Shown here: positions 39,786-47,074 of the stretch, in pieces
Layout of the letters: each line of letters opens with the position of its first letter
Position numbering within the stretch: the stretch's first letter is position 1
Assembly (NCBI GenBank): GCA_963800475.1
Contig: CAWDAZ010000004.1
Span: forward strand, 248,001 to 312,000
DNA length: 64,000 nt
From: Palsa-465 sp963800475
GTDB taxonomy: Bacteria > Actinomycetota > Thermoleophilia > Solirubrobacterales > Solirubrobacteraceae
Direction: 5' to 3'
Notes under the pieces: generated by a model
The model's database searches: none
Told to the model about the DNA's origin: nothing
Seen by the model: the letters and a program-made list of their open reading frames with translations, nothing else
Program-made: the position numbers and the translations under genes

Positions 39786-41559
39786 CGACCACGACGGTGC
39801 CGCGCTTGACCGTGATCAGCGTTCCGTCGCAGCGGTCGGTGGTGATCCAGACCGTGCCGCGGACGGTCGCGGCGGCGTAGTGCCCGCGGCTGCGGTAGTG
39901 GCCGCGGTCTGAGGCGTGGAGCGTTTGCAGGGTGCGCCGGCTGAAGCCGCGCGGGCAGCTGGCGTAGCTGGGGGCGCCGCGGAACAGGCCTTCCAGCAGC
40001 GTCAGGGTTGCCACTCCCTTGCTGGCGCCGCGGCGCGCCTGGGAAAGCCCGAACAGCGCGCCCCCGAACTTGCCCGTCTCGGTCTTGTGCCTCTGGGGCA
40101 AGGCGGCGATCAGCTTCATCGTCCCGCGCCTGGCGTCGATCTGGGTGCCGGTGGGGAGGTTGCGCGCTTCGGTCAGCGGGATGAACCCCTTGCCGGTGGT
40201 CTGCGCCGCGTGTGCCAGGGCTCTGTCGCCGGCCCGAAGCGCGCTGCTGTCTTGCGCCCGACCACCGGGAAGCCTGACGAACACCAGGCCGGATACCGGC
40301 GCGGCGTCAAACGACTTTCCCAGCGTCGGCGGTGGCGGCGGCGGATCCTTCGCGGTCATGAATGTCTGATCGGGCCCGGTCGTCGAGCCTGCGCTGTTGG
40401 AAGCGACCAGCCGCACGTGGTAGAGCGCGTTGGGTACAAGCCCCGACACCGACGCCGACACAGCGTGAGACGAGGTATCGGATCCGACCGACTGGTCGGG
40501 GGTGGAGCTGATGGTCGCGATCCCGTAGCGCTGATCGAGGCTGTACTCGAAATGCGCGGTTGTCGGCAGTCCCAGCGGGTTCACCGTGCCGGTGAACGCC
40601 GCACCGGTGCTGCTCTGCACCATCGGCGCCCCCGTGCTCACCACCGGAGAGCCCGCGACGTAGCTGTAGCGGTCCGACGACCCCGTCGCACTCGTTCCAT
40701 ACGGCGTCGTGACGGTCACGTCGACGGTCCCGGTCCCCGGCGGCGCAACCGCCGTGATCTGCGAATCGCTGTTGACCGTGAAGCTGGAGGCGGGGGTGGA
40801 ACCGAATGTGACCGCCGTCGCGCCGGTGAAGCTCGACCCGGTGATCGTCACGCTCGTACCACCGGCGGGAGGACCTGAGGAAGGACTGATCCCGGTGATC
40901 GCCGGCGCCGGCGGCGAGACGTTCGCCGTTCCGTGCGCGACCGTGCTGGCGCCCCCGGCGTCGAAGATCGACACGGCGGTGCTATACGAGCCGGCGGTCG
41001 CGTACGTGTGCGTGCCGCGCACGACAAAAGAGCTGCCGCTCGGGGTCACGGTCCCGGCCGAGCTCGTCCCATCACCCCACGCGATCGACGCGGTGTAGTC
41101 CGAGGCCACCCCACCCGGATCAGCGTCGCTGAACGTCGCGACCACGCCGCTGAAAGAACTGCCGGCGATCGCGGCCACCGACGCTCCGGCAGCTCTCAGC
41201 TGCGCATCGGCGACAACGACCGTGAATGGGGAGGTGTGCGATCCGCAGTCGTCGTTCCAGCTGACCGACCCGTTGAACGTTCCCTCCTCGGCGTAGGTAT
41301 GCGTGCCGCTGATCGCTGAACTGCCCGCCGTCCCCGGCGAGGAGCTCCCGTCGCCCCAGTCAATTGTGGGGCTGGTGATGGTCGCGCAGGTCCCGGTCAC
41401 GAGCGTTTGCGAGAACTGGGCGCCCTCGACCGCGGAGAAGCTCGACGCCGCCTGCGCCCGGGCAAGGGCGAGGGAAAGGCATCCCGCGATCGCCAACGCG
41501 ACGATCGCGATCGTCCGGCGCCGGCGCCGCGGCTGTCTGGTTCGGGTGAGCGTCACCAT
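39709..41559 (-). CDS. Secreted PKD/IPT multidomain protein with shared FecR-like C-terminal domain (paralogue 2)
   Basis: 616 aa. A basic start and signal helix (IAIVALAIAGCLSLALARAQ) lead to two PKD-like domains (WGDGSSSPGTAG...GTHTYAEEGTF; WGDGTSSAGTVT...GTHTYATAGSY), one IPT/TIG domain (ITGISPSSGPPAGGTSVTI, SDSQITAVAPPGTGTVDVTV) and an FN3-like domain ending SGLVPNALYHVRLVASNSAG. After a Pro stretch comes the same ~200-residue domain as in the flanking paralogues. It overlaps the next gene by 77 nt. Likely an adhesin or surface protein; ligand unknown. Confidence 0.78.
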   Translation of the reverse strand: MVTLTRTRQPRRRRRTIAIVALAIAGCLSLALARAQAASSFSAVEGAQFSQTLVTGTCATITSPTIDWGDGSSSPGTAGSSAISGTHTYAEEGTFNGSVSWNDDCGSHTSPFTVVVADAQLRAAGASVAAIAGSSFSGVVATFSDADPGGVASDYTASIAWGDGTSSAGTVTPSGSSFVVRGTHTYATAGSYSTAVSIFDAGGASTVAHGTANVSPPAPAITGISPSSGPPAGGTSVTITGSSFTGATAVTFGSTPASSFTVNSDSQITAVAPPGTGTVDVTVTTPYGTSATGSSDRYSYVAGSPVVSTGAPMVQSSTGAAFTGTVNPLGLPTTAHFEYSLDQRYGIATISSTPDQSVGSDTSSHAVSASVSGLVPNALYHVRLVASNSAGSTTGPDQTFMTAKDPPPPPPTLGKSFDAAPVSGLVFVRLPGGRAQDSSALRAGDRALAHAAQTTGKGFIPLTEARNLPTGTQIDARRGTMKLIAALPQRHKTETGKFGGALFGLSQARRGASKGVATLTLLEGLFRGAPSYASCPRGFSRRTLQTLHASDRGHYRSRGHYAAATVRGTVWITTDRCDGTLITVKRGTVVVDDFVRHVRIVLHAHHSYLAKARRRR

Positions 41560-41618
41560 CGCTGGCCGCGCTACCAGGCCCGGGTACCGGAAAAGGCTCT
41601 ACCCGACATCCACACTGG

Positions 41619-41647
41619 ATCCTACGCGCATGGCTCCGCCCCGACAA
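41619..41647 (-). promoter_or_regulatory. Candidate promoter in front of paralogue 2
   Basis: On the minus strand TTGTCG (41647-41642), 17-nt spacer, TAGGAT (41624-41619), 60 nt before the ATG at 41559. The second and third paralogues may thus be transcribed apart from the kinase operon upstream. Confidence 0.4.
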
Positions 41648-41674
41648 TCAAACATGCCCGTCTGAGCGAGCCCA

Positions 41675-42946
41675 TCAGGGCCGCCTCGGAGACGCCAGGT
41701 ATTGCTGGCGGGCGTGGACGATGACCCTGATGTGGCGGACGAAGTCCTGGACGACGACGGTGCCGCGTTGGACGGTGATCAGGGTTCCGTCGCAGCGGTC
41801 GATCGTGGTCCAGATCGTGCCGCGCACGGTCGCGGCGGCGTAGTGCCCGCGGCTGCGGTAGTGGCCGCGGTCTGAGGCGTGCAGCGTCTGCAGGACGCGC
41901 CGGCTGGCGCCGTGGCAGCCGGCGTAGCTGGCGGCGCCGCGGAACACGCCTTCGAGCAGCTTCAGGGTGGTGATTCCGGCCCCGTGCGTGCTCTGGGTGA
42001 TGTTGAAGATGGCGCCGCCGAACTTGCCGCTCTGAGGCTTGGTGCTGTGGGGCGCGGCCGCGAGCAGCACGATCGTCCCGTGCCGCGCGTCAACCTGGGT
42101 GCCGGCGGGCAGCTGCTGGGCCGAGGTCAGCCGCAGCAAGCTCGCTCGTCCGGTGCCGGAGTGGGGAAGCCTGATCAGCACCTTCCCCGAGACCGCCGCG
42201 GCATCGAACAGCTTGCCCAGGACCGGCGGCGGAGGCGGAGGGGGTGACGTAGGCCGCCCGACTTTGAGCGCGGCGGCGCTGGGAGGCTCCTCGAGGCTGA
42301 GGTAGGTCGACCGTCCCGGCTCGATTGCGGGGGAGAAGTTGACATGGCCTCCGCTGAGGTCGGTGGTCAGGTTCGAGAACCAGCTGGTCGGGCCCTCATA
42401 GCCGTTCTGGGTGTTGCCGGTCAGCGCGCCTGGCTCCACGTAGCCGATCGGCTGGCCGGGCGGCGCGGGGAACGAGCAGGAGCCACTCTGCGGTCCGCAG
42501 GTTGTGCCCGGCGGGGCGCCCGGGGCCGGACGGCAGCCAGGCGGCAGTGGAGCTGTGCCTGGATTGCAGATCCCATCGCCATCGAAGCTGAACAACCCCG
42601 AGCCTGACGTTGACAGCGGCAGCGCGTTGAGCGGCTTTGAGGAGTTGTTCTGGATGCCGATCAGCGAGTCTTCGGCGTTTTCATAGGGGGGTTGATTGGG
42701 GTCCTGCTTCACCGTCGAACCGTGATCGGTGACCACGATCAGGAACTGGCAGCCGGTGTCCGCATCGACCGGCGGGCATTGCTTGAACTTCGCCGGCACC
42801 GACGCCGAGCGCGCGGTGCCGGAGAAGTCAGCTCCCGCCTGTCCGACTGCGAGTAGCGGGCAGCCGGCAGCGCCGATCAGCGCGATCAACAACGAGCGCG
42901 CCGACGGGCCACGCCGCCCCGCTCGGCCGGCCCTCCCCCGACGCAT
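41675..42946 (-). CDS. Secreted protein with shared FecR-like C-terminal domain (paralogue 1), coupled to a Ser/Thr kinase
   Basis: 423 aa. Basic N-terminus and signal helix (SLLIALIGAAGCPLLAVGQA), then an N-terminal domain of ~190 residues unlike the other two paralogues (FLIVVTDHGSTVKQDPNQPP, GIQNNSSKPLNALPLSTSG, Cys pairs), a Pro stretch (SPPPPPPPVLGKLFDAA) and the shared domain with TQVDARHGTIVLLAAA, SGKFGGAIFNITQ and DRCDGTLITVQRGTVVVQDF. The ATG overlaps the kinase-GAF stop codon as ATGA, so it is translated with that kinase. Confidence 0.78.
   Translation of the reverse strand: MRRGRAGRAGRRGPSARSLLIALIGAAGCPLLAVGQAGADFSGTARSASVPAKFKQCPPVDADTGCQFLIVVTDHGSTVKQDPNQPPYENAEDSLIGIQNNSSKPLNALPLSTSGSGLFSFDGDGICNPGTAPLPPGCRPAPGAPPGTTCGPQSGSCSFPAPPGQPIGYVEPGALTGNTQNGYEGPTSWFSNLTTDLSGGHVNFSPAIEPGRSTYLSLEEPPSAAALKVGRPTSPPPPPPPVLGKLFDAAAVSGKVLIRLPHSGTGRASLLRLTSAQQLPAGTQVDARHGTIVLLAAAPHSTKPQSGKFGGAIFNITQSTHGAGITTLKLLEGVFRGAASYAGCHGASRRVLQTLHASDRGHYRSRGHYAAATVRGTIWTTIDRCDGTLITVQRGTVVVQDFVRHIRVIVHARQQYLASPRRP
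41826..41881. repeat. 56-bp perfect DNA repeat shared with 39863-39918
   Basis: Within the shared C-terminal domain, positions 41826-41881 are identical over 56 nt to 39863-39918. Flanking stretches are also very similar. Identity at the DNA level, including third codon positions, points to recent duplication or gene conversion between paralogues 1 and 2. Confidence 0.9.
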
Positions 42947-44289
42947 CACTCGAGCCTCGTGGCTCCAAGACTCGTGAACCATCCCGGAGCGACGTCGAGC
43001 GCCTTTACGGCCAGGTCCCCGAACAGCGTTGCGGGCTCGAGGTCAGCCTCGGTGTAACCGCGCCCTTCACGTTGATCTAGCACCGACAGCGCCCCGATTG
43101 GCTCGTCGTTGCGGATCAACGGCACTACCAGCATCGTGTAGGGGACGTATCCCGTGTTGGCGGCAATCCTGGCCGCGAACCGTGGGTCGGCGCGACAATT
43201 TGGCACCGCCTCACCCCGGCCGCTCTGCACCACTGCACCGGAGAGCCCTTGTCCGGGGGGCAGGCGCACCCCGACGATCTCTCTGGCGCCAGCGCCCCAA
43301 GCCGACTGGTAAACGAGCTCGCCGGTGGTCTGGTCGATCAGGCAGATCGACGCGGCGGCTGCCCCAAACACGCCCGCGGCGGTATGGACGATCGCCTCCA
43401 TCAGGCTGCGGGAGGCGTCGGGATCGTCGATCGACACGGCCAGCGAGACGCCGCCATCGCTGTCCAGCGGAGCTCCCAGCGCCTTCGCGAATGCGGCTAC
43501 CGAAGCGACCCGGCGCTCGGGAATCAGTTCGAGGCCGGCGGCGATGGTGCGTTCGAGCTCCGGGCCGACGTCCGGGGCCAGGCTCGAGAGCTTGGTCGGG
43601 TCGGCGTAAACGGGGGGGCGGCCGGTGATCAGCGTCCACAGCGTGGCGGCGACACCGAATACGTCGGTGCGCGGGGAGACGCGGCCGCCGGCGAACACCT
43701 CAGGCGCCATGAACCGGGGGGTTCCGATGCCCACCGTGCCCTGGTCCTCGGCCTCGTCGAGCGCGCGGGCGATCCCGAAATCGACCAACGTGATCCCGGC
43801 TTCCGACAGGATCAGGTTCTGCGGCTTGACGTCCCGGTGCACGATCTGCTGGTCGTGGACATACTGCAGCGCCTCGCAGGCTTGCCGGACGAGCTCGATC
43901 GACTGGTCGACCGGAAGCCCGGGGTTGCCCCGCTGCTTGATCAGGCCGCCGAGGTCCTTGCCGCGGACCAGATCCATCACCAGGTACTGGCCGCTCTTGG
44001 CCGAGAAGTGGTCGACGATCCTCACCACACGCGGGTGCCGGAGGCTGGACATCAGCCGGGCCTCTGCCTCGAACCGCTGGTCGTGCTGCGGGCTGGTGGA
44101 CTGCTTGAGCGCGACATCAATATCGGCTTCGAGGTCGTGCGCGCGGTACACCGCCCCCATCGCCCCCGCCGAGATCGGCTCCAGGATGCGGTAGCGCTCG
44201 TTGAGCGTCAGGCCGAGGATCTGCGATGCGGTCCGCGGCTCGCTCGGCCGGTCTAGCGTCGCCAAATGTTCACCGTCTTCACGCCCCAT
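42946..44289 (-). CDS. Ser/Thr protein kinase with C-terminal GAF domain
   Basis: 447 aa. Hanks-type kinase at ~30-275: AGAMGAVYRAHD (glycine loop), ALKQS (Lys), HRDVKPQNL catalytic loop, VDFGIARAL (DFG), GTPRFMAPEV. A GAF domain follows (~290-435): SLMEAIVHTAAGVFGAAAAS, SAWGAGAREIVGVRLPPGQG, PYTMLVVPLI. No membrane helix, so it is cytosolic. The GAF domain may sense a small ligand and set kinase activity. It overlaps the upstream kinase gene by 11 nt and the downstream secreted protein by ATGA. Confidence 0.9.
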   Translation of the reverse strand: MGREDGEHLATLDRPSEPRTASQILGLTLNERYRILEPISAGAMGAVYRAHDLEADIDVALKQSTSPQHDQRFEAEARLMSSLRHPRVVRIVDHFSAKSGQYLVMDLVRGKDLGGLIKQRGNPGLPVDQSIELVRQACEALQYVHDQQIVHRDVKPQNLILSEAGITLVDFGIARALDEAEDQGTVGIGTPRFMAPEVFAGGRVSPRTDVFGVAATLWTLITGRPPVYADPTKLSSLAPDVGPELERTIAAGLELIPERRVASVAAFAKALGAPLDSDGGVSLAVSIDDPDASRSLMEAIVHTAAGVFGAAAASICLIDQTTGELVYQSAWGAGAREIVGVRLPPGQGLSGAVVQSGRGEAVPNCRADPRFAARIAANTGYVPYTMLVVPLIRNDEPIGALSVLDQREGRGYTEADLEPATLFGDLAVKALDVAPGWFTSLGATRLE

Positions 44290-45178
44290 CCGCGCTCCCC
44301 CAATTGGGATCCCCGTCGGACAGCTTAACAGTGTGTGCAGGGGGTTCGCAACCCGTGTCGCCGAGCACAGCGGCGGCTTGCGCGATCAGCTTGCCAGCCG
44401 AGCTCGGGCGGTCCTCCACGCGCTTGGCCATGCCTCGCGCGATCACTTCATCGATCTGCTTCGGCAGGCCCAGGTCGGGCCTTCTCTCTGTGATCAGCGG
44501 GGGACGCTCGATCATGTGGGCGTAGAGCGCGGCAGCCTCATTTGGCTTTACGAACGGAACCTCACCGGTCAGGCATTCGTAGAGAACGCAGGTCAGCGCG
44601 TAGCAGTCGGTGGCTGGGGAGGCAGGCGCGCCCTGGATCTGCTCGGGCGCCGCGTAGTCCATCGTGCCGATGAACTGCCCGGTGGCGGTGAGGGGTGCGT
44701 CGCTGAGCGACTTGATGAGCCCGAAGTCCGCCAGGTAGGCGTGATCGCGCTGGTCGATCAGGACGTTCTGGGGCTTGATGTCGCGGTGGACCAGGCCAGC
44801 GGCGTGAGCGGCATCGAGCGCGTCGGCGATCTGGGCGAGCAGGACAAGGCTGCGCTGCGGGCTCAGCTGGTGGTCGAGGATCAGCGCCTTGAGCGTAGGT
44901 CCAGATATCAGGCGCATCGAAATGAACAGGCCGTGCTCGCACCGCCCCGCCTCGTAGACCGGCACGATGTGGTCGTGCTCGAGGGCAGCCTGCACCTGGC
45001 CCTCCCGCTCGAATCGAGTTCTGAAGCCCGGGCTCTCCTCCAGCTCCGGCGAGAGCAGCTTCAGTGCCACCGGGCGATCGAGCGACAGCTCCGTGGCTCG
45101 GTAGACGTACGACATCGACCCCTCACCGAGTCCGCTGTCAATGCGGTACCCAGCAACGATCGTGCCCCTCACTAGCAC
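44279..45178 (-). CDS. Ser/Thr protein kinase (soluble, minimal)
   Basis: 299 aa: a kinase domain and a short tail, no membrane helix or sensor. GEGSMSYVYRATE is the glycine loop, ALKLLSPEL holds the Lys, HRDIKPQNVLID is the catalytic loop, LADFGLIKSL the DFG, and GTMDYAAPEQIQG the activation segment. It starts with GTG 45178 (a second GTG two codons on) and is first in the leftward operon with the kinase-GAF and the secreted paralogue 1. Confidence 0.9.
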   Translation of the reverse strand: MLVRGTIVAGYRIDSGLGEGSMSYVYRATELSLDRPVALKLLSPELEESPGFRTRFEREGQVQAALEHDHIVPVYEAGRCEHGLFISMRLISGPTLKALILDHQLSPQRSLVLLAQIADALDAAHAAGLVHRDIKPQNVLIDQRDHAYLADFGLIKSLSDAPLTATGQFIGTMDYAAPEQIQGAPASPATDCYALTCVLYECLTGEVPFVKPNEAAALYAHMIERPPLITERRPDLGLPKQIDEVIARGMAKRVEDRPSSAGKLIAQAAAVLGDTGCEPPAHTVKLSDGDPNWGSADGA

Positions 45179-45210
45179 CAGGCGACAAAGTCTAGCCCCG
45201 GTGGGGATGC

Positions 45211-45239
45211 TTCATATGCGGTGCCCGATCTCCTATTCT
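45211..45239 (+). promoter_or_regulatory. Candidate promoter of the rightward kinase gene
   Basis: TTCATA (45211-45216), 17-nt spacer, TATTCT (45234-45239). A start near 45246 would exclude the upstream ATG at 45221 and supports ATG 45275. Confidence 0.3.
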
Positions 45240-45274
45240 CCGCAGATCGACACACGAACACACTCCAGCGGGCG

Positions 45275-46231
45275 ATGACCAGCGACGCCGGCGATCCGCT
45301 GATCGGGACCGACTTCGGCGGATACCACGTGGAGAGGATGCTCGGCCAGGGTGGCATGGGCAAGGTCTATCTGGCGACCGATCAGGACCAGGGTCGCGTG
45401 GCCCTGAAGCTGGTCAAGGAGGACTACGCTCGCGACGAGACGTTCCGCCGCCGGTTCAGCCGCGAGGCACGCATCGCACAGACCGTCGAGCATCCGAACG
45501 TGGTTCCCGTGGTGGCGGCGGGGGAGCAGGACGGGATCCCGTTCATGGCACAGCAGTTCATCGACGGCGAGTCGCTCGAGGAGAAGCTCAAGCGCGAGGG
45601 TCCGCTGGACATCGCCACCGCGATCCGGATCTGTGCCGATGTGGCGGCCGGGCTGGAGGCGCTATGGGGGACCGGGATGGTGCACCGTGACATCAAGCCG
45701 GGCAACATCCTGCTGTCCGCCGGCGACGGGAAGGGCTACATCACCGACTTCGGGCTGGCCAAGGACACTCAGGGCAGCGTGCTGACGCTTCCCGGGCAAG
45801 CGCTGGGCTCGATGGACTACATGGCTCCGGAGCAGATCCGCGGCGAAGAGGTGAGCGCGGCCACCGACATCTACGCCCTCGGATGCGTGATGTACGAGTC
45901 GCTTTGCGGCCGACCGCCGTTTGCCGACGTGCAGGGGATGCGGATCCTGTGGGCCCATCTGCAGGACGAGCCGAGAAACCCCTGCGAGCTGCGGCCCGAC
46001 CTCTCCGAGGAGCTCGCCCGCGCGATGATGGCCGCGCTCGAGAAGGATCGCGATAGACGGCCCGCGCGGGCGGGAGAGTATGCGCAGATGCTCGAGCAGG
46101 CGGCGGGCCCAGCCTCGACATCGCCGACGCCACCGGCGGGAGGCACTAGTTCCTCGAAACCGGACGACAGCATCCGCAGCGCCGAAACACGTGTCAGTGA
46201 CGCCAGCGCGGCCGGGGACGAAGACGCTTAG
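45275..46231 (+). CDS. Ser/Thr protein kinase with disordered C-terminal tail
   Basis: 318 aa from ATG 45275 (ATG 45221 possible). Kinase motifs are GQGGMGKVYLATD, ALKLVKEDY, HRDIKPGNILLS, ITDFGLAKDT and GSMDYMAPEQIRG. The last ~45 residues are Ser/Thr/Pro-rich with no membrane helix and are likely autophosphorylation sites for FHA readers. It is divergent from the two-kinase operon. Third Hanks-type kinase within 3.3 kb. Confidence 0.9.
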   Translation: MTSDAGDPLIGTDFGGYHVERMLGQGGMGKVYLATDQDQGRVALKLVKEDYARDETFRRRFSREARIAQTVEHPNVVPVVAAGEQDGIPFMAQQFIDGESLEEKLKREGPLDIATAIRICADVAAGLEALWGTGMVHRDIKPGNILLSAGDGKGYITDFGLAKDTQGSVLTLPGQALGSMDYMAPEQIRGEEVSAATDIYALGCVMYESLCGRPPFADVQGMRILWAHLQDEPRNPCELRPDLSEELARAMMAALEKDRDRRPARAGEYAQMLEQAAGPASTSPTPPAGGTSSSKPDDSIRSAETRVSDASAAGDEDA

Positions 46232-46232
46232 C

Positions 46233-46297
46233 GGCGCGCGGCGGCCGCGCGCGGCGACGGTGGGTCGGGTCGGGTTCGCCTCGGGCCGCCGCGCGCC
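46233..46297. terminator. GC-rich hairpin between convergent kinase and cyclase genes
   Basis: Perfect 14-bp arms (46233-46246 and 46284-46297) around a 37-nt loop, lying between genes that end at 46231 and 46321. Very GC-rich, no U tract. Confidence 0.5.
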
Positions 46298-46320
46298 GGC
46301 CCAGGCGCGGAGCCTCCGCC

Positions 46321-46914
46321 TCAGCGCCAGAGCACGGCGAAGATCGCGTGCTCACCGTGCATGCCCTTGAAGTGCCGCTCGCCGCGGGGCTCGAACGTGA
46401 AGCTCGGATCACTCTCGGTGTAGCGCTTGAGCGGCTCGGAGACCAGGATCTCGCCGGCCCGGGCCTCGGCCGCGATCCGTGCCGCGAGCACCATGTTGCG
46501 GCCCAGAAGCTGGTCGGGATTAGCGATCACGAACCCGGAGTGCAGCCCGGCCCGGACCGCAGGCGAGGAGGGCTCGGCATCCTGCGCGCCGGAGATCGTC
46601 CGCTGCAGCTCTACCGCCGCGTGCAGCCCCGCGTGCGCGCTGCTGAACGAGGCGAGGAAGCCATCTTGCTCGAACTTCACCACCTCGCCGTCGTGGTGGG
46701 CGACCAGTTGCGAGACCAGGGCATGGTGGTCGCCGATCAGGCGTTGCCACCGCTCGGCTCCGAGCTGATCGGCGGCTGCAGGGGCATCGACGATGTCGCT
46801 GAGCATCAAGGTCAGCGCGCCATCGGGTGAGCTCATCCGGCCGGCCGCGGGGAGGATCGGCTCGAGCGCGGAGGCGATGACGTCGATCGAGCTGAGTTGA
46901 ACCGGAGAATCCAT
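46321..46914 (-). CDS. Small class III adenylate/guanylate cyclase-domain protein
   Basis: 197 aa, a stand-alone cyclase homology domain. MLSDIVDAPAAADQLG has the first metal Asp, EVVKFEQDGFLASF has the second metal Asp after a Lys at the base-selecting position, and NMVLAARIAAEARAGEILVS ends with the transition-state Arg. G in the usual GDG is replaced by Q, but both metal Asp are kept, so activity is plausible. ATG 46914 fits the family; an upstream start is not needed. Likely makes cAMP or another cyclic nucleotide. Confidence 0.82.
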   Translation of the reverse strand: MDSPVQLSSIDVIASALEPILPAAGRMSSPDGALTLMLSDIVDAPAAADQLGAERWQRLIGDHHALVSQLVAHHDGEVVKFEQDGFLASFSSAHAGLHAAVELQRTISGAQDAEPSSPAVRAGLHSGFVIANPDQLLGRNMVLAARIAAEARAGEILVSEPLKRYTESDPSFTFEPRGERHFKGMHGEHAIFAVLWR

Positions 46915-47074
46915 GCCGAGCCCGCCACAACCTGAATGGGGCGCAAATACCTTACGGCTTCGGCAAGCTGCTCGAGCGGCAACTGGCCCGCTGCGGCGAT
47001 GCTCAGCTCGGCTTGACATGAATCCGGGCGGCGAGCAGAATCGCCCCAGGATGACCGGGGGCACCGACTAGCCG

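Noticed and set aside
38970..42946. Interpretation of the three tandem secreted genes as toxin-immunity or polymorphic toxin cassettes
   Set aside because: The conserved part is C-terminal and the variable part N-terminal, the reverse of polymorphic toxins, and no immunity-like small genes lie between them.
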